Source: Candidatus Magasanikiibacteriota bacterium
GTDB lineage: Bacteria > Patescibacteriota > Patescibacteriia > Magasanikbacterales > UBA922
Length of the DNA: 6,737 nucleotides
Assembly: GCA_012800155.1 (NCBI GenBank)
Contig: JAAZJX010000067.1
Span: forward strand, 1-6,737
Direction of reading: 5' to 3'
The notes below the pieces were generated by a model. That model saw only the letters and a program-made list of their open reading frames with translations. It made no database searches and had not been told where the DNA came from. A program made the position numbers and the translations under genes. How positions within the stretch are numbered: the stretch's first letter is position 1; each line of letters starts with the position of its first letter. Positions 1-6,588 of the stretch are shown here, in pieces.

Positions 1-9
1 TTCTTAATC

Positions 10-62
10 GCAAAAGGGCAAAAATTCCTTCCCCCCAACCCCCTTCCTTTTTGCCCTTTTGC
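10..62. repeat. Long stem-loop with C-rich mirror-symmetric loop (left copy)
   Basis: GCAAAAGGGCAAAAA (10-24) is perfectly complementary to TTTTTGCCCTTTTGC (48-62). The 23-nt loop (25-47) is all pyrimidine except for two central A residues and is almost mirror-symmetric around them: CCTTCC then a C run, AA, a C run then CCTTCC. Mirror-symmetric pyrimidine tracts can form triplex (H-DNA) or i-motif structures. The complementary strand has G runs of 2, 5, 6 and 2, enough for a two-tier quadruplex. The inverted copy is at 6676-6728. Confidence 0.85.
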
Positions 63-79
63 TTTTCGGCGGAGTTTAT

Positions 80-108
80 CCCGCTGGATAGCGGGGCCCG
101 ATTTTTTT
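80..108 (+). terminator. Possible inward-facing terminator-like hairpin in the repeat
   Basis: CCCGCT (80-85) pairs with AGCGGG (90-95) around a GGAT loop, and seven T residues follow at 102-108. The six bases between stem and T run (96-101) make this a poor intrinsic terminator, although they can partly extend pairing as GGGCCC. Through the inverted repeat the same signal faces inward from the right end. That would shield the cassette from outside transcription, an inference with modest support. Confidence 0.25.
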
Positions 109-127
109 CGGCAGGGTTTGAGGCTGT

Positions 128-152
128 ATTTTGCAAAGCAAAATGCGCCACC
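128..152. repeat. Repeat-edge hairpin plus GCGCCACC motif (left)
   Basis: Just inside the perfect repeat, ATTTTGC (128-134) and GCAAAAT (138-144) form a 7-bp stem with an AAA loop, followed by GCGCCACC (145-152). At the right end the same position holds a different stem (GCCAAC/GTTGGC, loop GAA in this orientation), followed by the same GCGCCACC. The fold and the following motif are shared while the stem sequence is not. Confidence 0.8.
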
Positions 153-161
153 AAAAAAGAT

Positions 162-197
162 GTTGCCCTTGACCCACCCAACCCATTCGCGGGCAAC
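162..197. repeat. Stem-loop with canonical G-quadruplex motif on minus strand
   Basis: GTTGCCC (162-168) pairs with GGGCAAC (191-197). Within 166-184 the + strand has four CCC tracts separated by 4, 1 and 2 bases. The minus strand therefore reads GGG, TT, GGG, T, GGG, TCAA, GGG, which meets the standard G3 quadruplex pattern. The stem and the quadruplex share bases 166-168 and so compete. No counterpart exists at the right end. Bases 198-247 show no further structure or gene. Confidence 0.75.
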
Positions 198-247
198 GCC
201 AAGGAACTCCCTAAAGATTCATTTACAATTTTAAAAAAATTAGTTAT

Positions 248-299
248 CATTATAGTATCAAGAAAGAAACCTTTATATTATATTCTATATACTATAATG
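248..299. promoter_or_regulatory. Probable operator: 11-bp inverted repeat upstream of XRE gene
   Basis: CATTATAGTAT (248-258) and ATACTATAATG (289-299) are perfect reverse complements whose centres lie 41 bp apart, about four helical turns. The right arm covers the TATAAT box of the likely promoter. Cro/C1-type repressors commonly bind inverted sites over their own promoter, so autorepression by the 319-522 product, perhaps with looping, is the natural inference. In this AT-rich stretch chance symmetry is a real alternative. Confidence 0.5.
271..298 (+). promoter_or_regulatory. Putative sigma-70-type promoter for the operon
   Basis: A perfect -10 hexamer TATAAT lies at 293-298, 20 nt before the XRE start codon. 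The best -35 at suitable spacing is only CTTTAT (271-276, 16-bp spacer), which is weak. The mirrored TATAAT on the minus strand (249-254) could give a leftward promoter but has no gene to serve in this window. The short leader leaves little room for 5' regulation. Confidence 0.5.
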
Positions 300-318
300 T
301 TATACAATTAGAAAAGAC

Positions 319-522
319 ATGTCAAATAATAAAATTGCTGAAAACATTAAGAAACTGCGGGCTAAAAAGGGGCTATCTCTCGAAAAGATTGCCCGCCTTG
401 CCGATTTATCGCTAAACACCATTGTTAAGGTTGAAAATGGCGTAAATACAAACCCGACTATTGAAACATTAACCAAAATCGCCAAGGCGCTTGAGGTTGG
501 TGTTGATGATTTAATAAAGTAG
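319..522 (+). CDS. XRE/Cro-C1-type helix-turn-helix transcriptional regulator
   Basis: The 67-residue protein is essentially one HTH_3 domain. A first helix (about 5-17) precedes the turn and recognition region (about 20-40), with the family pattern LSLEKIARLADLS followed by the typical VENG at 38-41. The helix pair NPTIETLTKIAKALEVGVDDLI closes the domain. There is no extra sensor, protease or toxin domain, so it probably acts as a cytoplasmic dimeric DNA binder. It is the first gene of the operon, 4 nt ahead of the helicase, and an inverted repeat overlaps its promoter, so control of the two downstream genes and of itself is the likely role. The first in-frame ATG is used; GAAAAG just upstream is a poor ribosome site. 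Bases 361-420 are 48% G+C against 22% for 541-600 in the next gene, which suggests a separate origin for the regulator. An antitoxin-like role cannot be excluded. Confidence 0.9.
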   Translation: MSNNKIAENIKKLRAKKGLSLEKIARLADLSLNTIVKVENGVNTNPTIETLTKIAKALEVGVDDLIK

Positions 523-526
523 AAAT

Positions 527-3500
527 ATGGCGACCAAAGAAAATATTAAAACCGAAAATAAAAATGGTTTGGCATTTATAAAAGAAGTTGCCAAATATTT
601 TATGGATTTTTTGGAAACAGATTTCCATAAAAGAAAAAATCCAAAAAGAAGTATTCAATTTAGAAGTAGCAATAACTTGCTTGTTGGGTTAAATCTCAAT
701 AAGTATCCTTCTTTTAATAATCTCGTAAATAAAGCGATAAACCACGCATTTGATAAAAGTACTCTTAACACAATTCAAAAAGGGGTTTATAGAACAAACA
801 TCCCAAAAAATTTATTGAATTTAGTTAAATTGCAGACGGAAAAAATAACCAGCAAGCAAATTACCAAAATTATTGAACAAATCGTCGAGGAAATAGAAAA
901 ATCAGCCACTTTATACAAAAAAGAATATGATCAAGCGCTAAATACTTCCCTTGAAGCTGTCGCCAAAATTTTAAAAACAGATTTAGTTTTGCCGTTTATT
1001 AGTAATATTGAGAAACCTTTAGAGAATTTAAACCTTGGTGATGAAAACAATATTTATTTAATGGAGGAAGAACTAACCGCAGTTTTATCGTCTTCTTTGG
1101 AAAACAAGATTTCCGAAATTGTAAAACTTTTGTTAGCAAAGGAAAAAGTTGATATTTCAAAACAATTGAAAGATGTTTTTATGCTTGCCGATATCAAATT
1201 AAACATCCACTCATTCTTTGAAAATTTTCAGGTTGGTGATTTGTTTGCAGAAATATATGAAATGGAGAGAAACAGAACTATTTTAGATAAACAAGAATTT
1301 TATTTATATTTTTGCGATATAACTTTCAATAATGCTAAATTCCCAATTTTTTATATTCCGTTTGGGATTGAAAAACAAAACGAAGTTTTGACGATTGAGT
1401 TTGATTCGCAAGTGTATATAAACAAAAAAGCTCTTGAGTATATAACCCAAGAATACAATCAAGAAAAAGGTAAAAAGGGAAATTTAAAAACAATATCGGA
1501 AAGAATAATCTATTTAGCCCAACACCAAAACGACTTCAGGGATGTGGTCAGTGAAATATTGAGCGAAATAACAAATTTCTTTGAACTTGATAAAAGCATT
1601 GACATAAACAATTCCGAGCAACAAATTGCAAAAAGTTTTCTTGTTAGAGCTTCAAATAATTGCTATTTAGCTTTGTTTGATAAATCAGACGAGGCGTTGG
1701 TAAATGATTACGAAGAAATATTAAAACTGCTTATGGCGGGCGATAGCGTTTTAGGGGAAGCTTTTAATAAATTGATTGATGATTTTATTCATAAAGATCC
1801 GAAAAAATATGACATTGAAATTCAAGAAGAATGGAATAATCAAGATGTGCCAAATCAGCTAGTTTTTCAAAGCCCAATACCATTAAACGGAGAGCAATTA
1901 CAAATTTTATCTGCAATTAAAAGAGATGATTGCAAATATATTATTGTTCAAGGTCCTCCAGGAACAGGAAAAAGTCATACTATTACTGCGGTTGTTTTTA
2001 ATTTGATTCTGAAAAATAAATCTATTTTAGTTTTGTCAGATAAAAAGGAAGCTCTCGATGTAGTTGAGGACAAAATAACCGAAACAATGAATAAAGTACG
2101 AGTTGATGATAATTTTCAAAATCCTGTGTTGAGATTAGGTAAAACTGGAAATGCTTACGCAAAAATCTTAAGTCCAATATCAATAAAATCAATCATCGCC
2201 AATTGGCTCGCAGTCAAAAAAGATTACAAGTCAGTTGAAGAAAATATTGAAAAATCAGAAAATTCTCTAAAAGAAGATATTGAAGCCGAAATTTTAGCAA
2301 ATAGAGAGGTCGATATAAAAGAAATTCATGAATACTTTGACTTGGAATCTTATTATGTAAATAAGGGTTTTCCTGTTGAAATTGACGAAGTTCTCAATCA
2401 AGCAGAATCAGCGATTGAGCTTGAAGAATTTAAAAAAATATTTTTGTCACTAAAAGACAAACTTATCATTGATCAGGACGAGAATGAAAAAGAAGCAAAA
2501 CTTTTCGAATTGCTCAATTTTTCAATCAATGACTTCAAAGACATATCCAATTTCCAAAAATATTTGTGGTTATTAAATTTCCTTTCTTCCTCTGTCGCTA
2601 AAATTAAAGAAGTTTACGCCAATAACTTGGCGCTATTATCCATATTCGATAATTTTAACGACACCTCGTTAGAAAAATTGAGTGATTTTATAAGCAATTA
2701 CGAAAAAGAGAGAAACTGGCTTTTTGGCTATGCGTTTAAAAAAGAAAAAATTGAAAATTTAGACAAGGAATTTAAAAAATCCTTTAGCCTAACTTCGGAA
2801 ATTGAACCGCATAAAAATTTAGAGGATTTGAAAAAAGTTTTAGGAATTTATCAATTTGCCGAAGAACTAAAGGCAAAATTGGACAAGAAATATCAGATCA
2901 ATTTTGATTATTTAAGATTTATTCATCAGACAATAAATGACGATACGCTTTTAGGTATATTAAACAACCTAATGCAAATTGGCGATGATTTAAAATTTTT
3001 AAATACAAATTTGCTAAAATACCCGAAGACGATAAAAAGACTTAAAATTGATTTGAATTCTTTTAAAACCTTTTGCTCAAATGAATTGGTAAAAATTTCA
3101 GACCTTGATTTTGACAGATTGATCAGGTTTATAAATTTGAAACAGAAAATTGAAAAAGATTTTCAAAACATTCCGTCGTTAAATTATAATAGTCAGAAAA
3201 AGAATATTGAAAGTCTTCTTACCGTAAAAATGACACATATAATGGACGGCAGATTGGTTGAATTTTGGGATAAACACCAAGCAACAGCAACCGCACTTAA
3301 AAAAATTATTCAAGGAAAATTAAAATTTCCTAAAGAAGAATTTTTGAAACTCAAAAATGCTTTTCCTTGTATATTGGCAGGAATAAGGGATTATGCAGAG
3401 TATATACCACTTGAGCCAGAAATTTTTGATCTCGTGATCATTGACGAGGCTTCGCAAGTTAGCATTGCTCAAGCATTTCCGGCCTTATTGAGAGCAAAAA

Positions 3501-5107
3501 AGGTTTTAATTCTTGGCGATAAAAAACAATTTAGCAATGTCAAAACTGCCCAAGCGCGTACGGATACAAACAGAGAATATCTAAACAATTTAAAAGACTC
3601 TTTTATAAAATGTGTCGCCTCTGACGGTATAAAGTTGGAAAAACTTAAAAATTTTAATATTAAAACTTCCGTTTTAGAATTTTTTGAGTATATATCAAAT
3701 TATAATATTCAATTACTAAAACATTTTAGAGGGTATAAAGAAATTATTTCCTACTCTAACAAATATTTTTATCTAGACAGCTTGCAAGTGATGAAGATTA
3801 GAGGGAAAGCCATTGATGATGTTATTAAGTTTTCTTTTGTTAAGCACGACGGGAAAAAAGAATTAGCACAAAATACAAACACGCTTGAAGTTGAATTTAT
3901 CATTTCCGAATTGAAAAAATTAAAAGAAATTGATAGTAATCAAAGTGTCGGAATTATTACGCCTCATACCAATCAGCAAAAATTGCTTGTCGAGCTAATA
4001 AGCAAAATGCCCGAAAAGGATTATTTTTACGATAAGTTAAAATTAAAAATTATGACTTTCGACACCTGCCAAGGTGAAGAAAGAGATATTATATTTTATT
4101 CAATGGTCGCCACAGAAGAAGACGATCATTTATGGGGCGTTTTCATTAAAGATTTGAATGATGTTGATATTGAAGAAGACGGAAAAATAAAAGCCCAGAG
4201 GTTAAATGTTGGTTTAAGTCGTGCTAAGGAAACGATGAACTTTGTTTTAAGTAAGCCGATTGATAAATACAACGGCTCAATCGGCGAGGCGTTAAGACAT
4301 TATTATTTTATTTTAAACGAGGCGAAAAAGGAGCGAAGCGTTGGCGAAGCTGATGAAAAATCAAAAATGGAACCAGAAGTTATGAACTGGTTTTATCAAA
4401 CCGATTTTTGGAAGAAAAATAAAGACAATATTGAATTTATTCCGCAATTTGAGCTTGGTAAATATTTGAAACAACTTGATAAAACCTATAACCACCCGAA
4501 TTATAAAGTTGATTTTTTGTTGGTCTATAAAGACGAAACCCACCAAGAACACAAAATCATAATTGAATACGACGGCTTTAGAGAGCACTTCAAAGATATT
4601 GATGAGATAAATGAATTTAATTATCAAGATTATTATAACGATGGAGATGTTTACAGACAGAAAATATTGGAAAGCTATGGATATAAATTTTTGCGAATAA
4701 ACAAATTCAATATTGGCAATGACCCCATTTCAAATCTCAATGAACGAATTGGGAGTTTGATAAAAAATGGTGCTGTTAAAAATAATGTAATTAGCCATAT
4801 TCACGAAACGATTGAAGGTTTGCAAAATGGCGAGATGAAAGAATGTCCGAAATGCAAAGAAATAAGGGAATACAAGGATTTTAGAGACCCAGATTTAATT
4901 ACTGGATACGGGAGATTTTGTTGTCATTGCAAGGGTTATACTTTGGTTGAAAAGACTACCAGTGATAATACTAAAGATAGCCCCGCGGTTTCAAGTGATA
5001 AGATCTGTCCTAAGTGCGGATCAAAAATGATTTTGCGCAAAGGCAGATATGGAAAATTTTATGGCTGTTCAAAATTTCCATATTGTCGAGGGACTAGACC
5101 AAGTTAA
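527..5107 (+). CDS. SF1 (UPF1/COG1112-like) helicase fused to Vsr/DUF559-like nuclease and zinc fingers
   Basis: Cytoplasmic nucleic-acid motor and nuclease, 1526 residues. Residues 1-450 form a charged region I do not recognise. Helicase motifs follow in order: Q-like LNGEQ (453-457), Walker A GPPGTGKS (476-483), motif Ia (500-507), Walker B DEASQ (973-977), motif III LGDKKQF (996-1002), HFRG (1066-1069), GIITPH (1142-1147), motif V TFDTCQGEERD (1177-1187) and motif VI LNVGLSRAK (1226-1234). About 400 mostly helical residues between Ia and II match the stalk insertion of UPF1-like helicases. Residues 1281-1395 resemble Vsr/DUF559/MTES_1575 endonucleases: VDF with D1329, IIEYDG with E1347 and D1349, H1354, then RQKILESYGYKFLRIN (1377-1392). 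Two zinc modules end the protein: CPKC (1440-1443) with C1465/C1466/C1468, and a topoisomerase-I-type ribbon (C1494, C1497, C1514, C1520). All key residues are present, so it looks active. Defence is inferred from architecture; polarity and DNA or RNA preference are unknown. It starts 4 nt after the regulator, so coupling is likely. Confidence 0.92.
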   Translation: MATKENIKTENKNGLAFIKEVAKYFMDFLETDFHKRKNPKRSIQFRSSNNLLVGLNLNKYPSFNNLVNKAINHAFDKSTLNTIQKGVYRTNIPKNLLNLVKLQTEKITSKQITKIIEQIVEEIEKSATLYKKEYDQALNTSLEAVAKILKTDLVLPFISNIEKPLENLNLGDENNIYLMEEELTAVLSSSLENKISEIVKLLLAKEKVDISKQLKDVFMLADIKLNIHSFFENFQVGDLFAEIYEMERNRTILDKQEFYLYFCDITFNNAKFPIFYIPFGIEKQNEVLTIEFDSQVYINKKALEYITQEYNQEKGKKGNLKTISERIIYLAQHQNDFRDVVSEILSEITNFFELDKSIDINNSEQQIAKSFLVRASNNCYLALFDKSDEALVNDYEEILKLLMAGDSVLGEAFNKLIDDFIHKDPKKYDIEIQEEWNNQDVPNQLVFQSPIPLNGEQLQILSAIKRDDCKYIIVQGPPGTGKSHTITAVVFNLILKNKSILVLSDKKEALDVVEDKITETMNKVRVDDNFQNPVLRLGKTGNAYAKILSPISIKSIIANWLAVKKDYKSVEENIEKSENSLKEDIEAEILANREVDIKEIHEYFDLESYYVNKGFPVEIDEVLNQAESAIELEEFKKIFLSLKDKLIIDQDENEKEAKLFELLNFSINDFKDISNFQKYLWLLNFLSSSVAKIKEVYANNLALLSIFDNFNDTSLEKLSDFISNYEKERNWLFGYAFKKEKIENLDKEFKKSFSLTSEIEPHKNLEDLKKVLGIYQFAEELKAKLDKKYQINFDYLRFIHQTINDDTLLGILNNLMQIGDDLKFLNTNLLKYPKTIKRLKIDLNSFKTFCSNELVKISDLDFDRLIRFINLKQKIEKDFQNIPSLNYNSQKKNIESLLTVKMTHIMDGRLVEFWDKHQATATALKKIIQGKLKFPKEEFLKLKNAFPCILAGIRDYAEYIPLEPEIFDLVIIDEASQVSIAQAFPALLRAKKVLILGDKKQFSNVKTAQARTDTNREYLNNLKDSFIKCVASDGIKLEKLKNFNIKTSVLEFFEYISNYNIQLLKHFRGYKEIISYSNKYFYLDSLQVMKIRGKAIDDVIKFSFVKHDGKKELAQNTNTLEVEFIISELKKLKEIDSNQSVGIITPHTNQQKLLVELISKMPEKDYFYDKLKLKIMTFDTCQGEERDIIFYSMVATEEDDHLWGVFIKDLNDVDIEEDGKIKAQRLNVGLSRAKETMNFVLSKPIDKYNGSIGEALRHYYFILNEAKKERSVGEADEKSKMEPEVMNWFYQTDFWKKNKDNIEFIPQFELGKYLKQLDKTYNHPNYKVDFLLVYKDETHQEHKIIIEYDGFREHFKDIDEINEFNYQDYYNDGDVYRQKILESYGYKFLRINKFNIGNDPISNLNERIGSLIKNGAVKNNVISHIHETIEGLQNGEMKECPKCKEIREYKDFRDPDLITGYGRFCCHCKGYTLVEKTTSDNTKDSPAVSSDKICPKCGSKMILRKGRYGKFYGCSKFPYCRGTRPS
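4331..4350 (+). repeat. Paired GCGAAGC mini-hairpin motifs inside the helicase gene
   Basis: GCGAAGC occurs at 4333-4339 and again at 4344-4350 within an otherwise AT-rich gene. The heptamer is a known exceptionally stable DNA mini-hairpin (GAA loop closed by C-G). In frame it encodes ERSVGEA (residues 1269-1275), precisely in the linker between helicase motif VI and the nuclease domain. This resembles a small in-frame palindromic-repeat insertion, and its C-GAA-G loop matches that of the right repeat-edge hairpin (minus strand). Confidence 0.4.
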
Positions 5108-5112
5108 TTTTT

Positions 5113-6588
5113 ATGGATATATATTTTTCAGATCATTTTAAAGTCAAGGAAAAAGAACTCGAAAAATACGGGGCTTTTAACATTTCCCTAGTGGCCGATT
5201 TACCGCTTTTTATTGATCCCTTTTTGCTATTTAATAGCAAAAAGAAAAAATATCAGGAGTTGCATGACAACATAATAAAATACCTCATATTTCTCAAGAA
5301 AAAATCTACATTTCAAACAATAGATACTGGTGCGCTTAAAGCGTGGTATGTTTTTAAGGAAGTCGAGCAAAACTGGCTCGGCTTTTCTGTTACTGGCAAC
5401 AAAGGAAGGGCACTTGGTCCAGATTTCGGACGGGCATTAAACGCTAATTTACACAAAATCTTTCACGAATTTGGACAAGAAAAAGTGAGCAAAGGAAGTC
5501 ACCTTGAAAAACTTTGTTTGATAAAAGACGGTGTTGGTAAAGACAATATAAGCGATTTTGCAACAAATCTAATTAAGGAATTTTTACTTGAATATACTCA
5601 AAATTTTGCGAAAAAATATATTGATGAAAAGTTAAGAGATAAATTTAGAGTTCAGCGAGTTCGTTTTAATTATAAAACAGAATCTTGGGAAGATGTTGTG
5701 TTTGATTTGCCAAAATTTTGGGATGATTTCGTCATTTTGACGCCAAAAGAATTATTGACGAAAGATGAAACGTGGATAAATAAAAAAGATTTGTTTGAAA
5801 ATTTTGAGCGAATACCGAATGCAATATCTGATGATGAATTACGTTTCAAGGTTAATAACTATTTTTTAAGTCGCATACCGAGAGACCCGAAGAAAAAGAA
5901 AGAACCAACAAAGCAGGAAAAAATTTCAGCTGCTTTTGCAACAATTCAAGAATTTCCACAATTAATTGACTATTACATCAAGTCCAAAGAGGAAAATGGC
6001 GATCTTGCGGAAAGTATCAGCAGTGAAAAAGTTATTTTTTCGCAAAATTTTTATATTAACAATGTTCAGCAATTTATAGCGGGATTACAAAAAACCGATT
6101 TTTATGCGAGTGCGAAAAATAGTTACGAAGAAGCCAAAAAGAAAATTGAAATTTTGAAAGAGTATATTGAAAATAATGAGGGATATAAACTTTTTTATCA
6201 TAACGGACAAAGGATAAAAGGAGAAAAAGATTTGCAATTGCTTTTTGGTTTAGTTTGCCACGAATCCACTGCTTTTGATGTAAATCGTGAAGTGAATAAT
6301 GGCAGAGGTCCTGTCGATTTCAAAGTTTCAAAAGGCAGTGTAGATAAAACATTGGTGGAGTTCAAATTGGCAAACAACAAAAAACTTGAGCAAAATTTAC
6401 AGAAACAAGTTGAAATTTATGAAAAAGCCAACAAAACAACATCCTCTTTCAAAGTGATTATTTATTTTACCGAAGATGAATATAAGAAAGTTGTCGCTAT
6501 TTTGAATAAAATTGGATTAACTGGCAAGGAGAATATTGTTCTTATTGACGGAAGGAATGATAATAAGATTTCAGCGTCCAATGCTTAG
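5113..6588 (+). CDS. Uncharacterised protein with C-terminal PD-(D/E)XK nuclease signature
   Basis: The 491-residue soluble protein has no signal peptide or membrane segment. Its N-terminus carries a hydrophobic, conserved-looking block, GAFNISLVADLPLFIDPFLLF broken at residues 20-40, of unknown function. The middle (about 45-370) is charged and mostly helical, with a lysine-rich stretch near 257-270. The C-terminal part reads as a PD-(D/E)XK fold: E393 in NREVN, D402 in GRGPVDF, E416 and K418 in VEFK, and Q432 in KQVEIY, in the order and spacing usual for restriction-type and Mrr-like nucleases. It follows the helicase by 5 nt with no ribosome site in the gap, implying coupled synthesis and possibly a stable complex. 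A likely role is a second nuclease or cleavage effector directed by the helicase. The nuclease call rests on motifs alone; I cannot name the family. The stop codon abuts the flanking repeat, so the last residues may have been set by repeat insertion. Confidence 0.85.
   Translation: MDIYFSDHFKVKEKELEKYGAFNISLVADLPLFIDPFLLFNSKKKKYQELHDNIIKYLIFLKKKSTFQTIDTGALKAWYVFKEVEQNWLGFSVTGNKGRALGPDFGRALNANLHKIFHEFGQEKVSKGSHLEKLCLIKDGVGKDNISDFATNLIKEFLLEYTQNFAKKYIDEKLRDKFRVQRVRFNYKTESWEDVVFDLPKFWDDFVILTPKELLTKDETWINKKDLFENFERIPNAISDDELRFKVNNYFLSRIPRDPKKKKEPTKQEKISAAFATIQEFPQLIDYYIKSKEENGDLAESISSEKVIFSQNFYINNVQQFIAGLQKTDFYASAKNSYEEAKKKIEILKEYIENNEGYKLFYHNGQRIKGEKDLQLLFGLVCHESTAFDVNREVNNGRGPVDFKVSKGSVDKTLVEFKLANNKKLEQNLQKQVEIYEKANKTTSSFKVIIYFTEDEYKKVVAILNKIGLTGKENIVLIDGRNDNKISASNA

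Larger units (their letters stand above)
1..127. repeat. Left terminal inverted repeat, 127 bp, perfect
   Basis: The first 127 bases are identical to the reverse complement of the last 127 (6611-6737); I compared them base by base and identity stops at 128/6610. The repeat is about 51% G+C (61 of 120 bases counted), far richer than the genes inside. It holds three foldable parts: a 15-bp stem (10-24 with 48-62), a 6-bp stem (80-85 with 90-95), and a small CCGA/TCGG stem around a T run (98-111). No open reading frame in it looks real. Whether it is a true element end or a dispersed repeat cut short at the window edge cannot be decided here, since no flanking sequence or target duplication is visible. 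Confidence 0.97.

Noticed and set aside
51..311. 86-codon open frame at the left end on the + strand
   Set aside because: It begins inside the terminal repeat, runs through the hairpins and quadruplex motif and over the promoter; the translation shows no domain-like pattern and there is no ribosome site. It is best explained as a chance frame in repeat DNA.
128..318. Riboswitch or structured leader RNA
   Set aside because: The predicted promoter lies at 271-298, leaving only a short leader before 319; the upstream stem-loops would not be in the transcript.
300..658. Two minus-strand open frames (300-485 and 458-658)
   Set aside because: They overlap the well-supported XRE gene and the start of the helicase gene on the other strand, and give phenylalanine-rich sequence typical of antisense shadows.
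4361..4627. Minus-strand open frame opposite the nuclease domain
   Set aside because: Antisense of clear nuclease motifs; hydrophobic composition follows from the AT-rich complement.
319..5107. Simple toxin-antitoxin pair
   Set aside because: The regulator is a bare HTH domain with no visible toxin-binding part, and the next gene is a very large helicase rather than a small toxin; a regulator role fits better, though toxicity of the downstream genes remains possible.
6198..6380. Minus-strand open frame opposite the end of the third gene
   Set aside because: Antisense of the PD-(D/E)XK motif region, with no start signal or family pattern.
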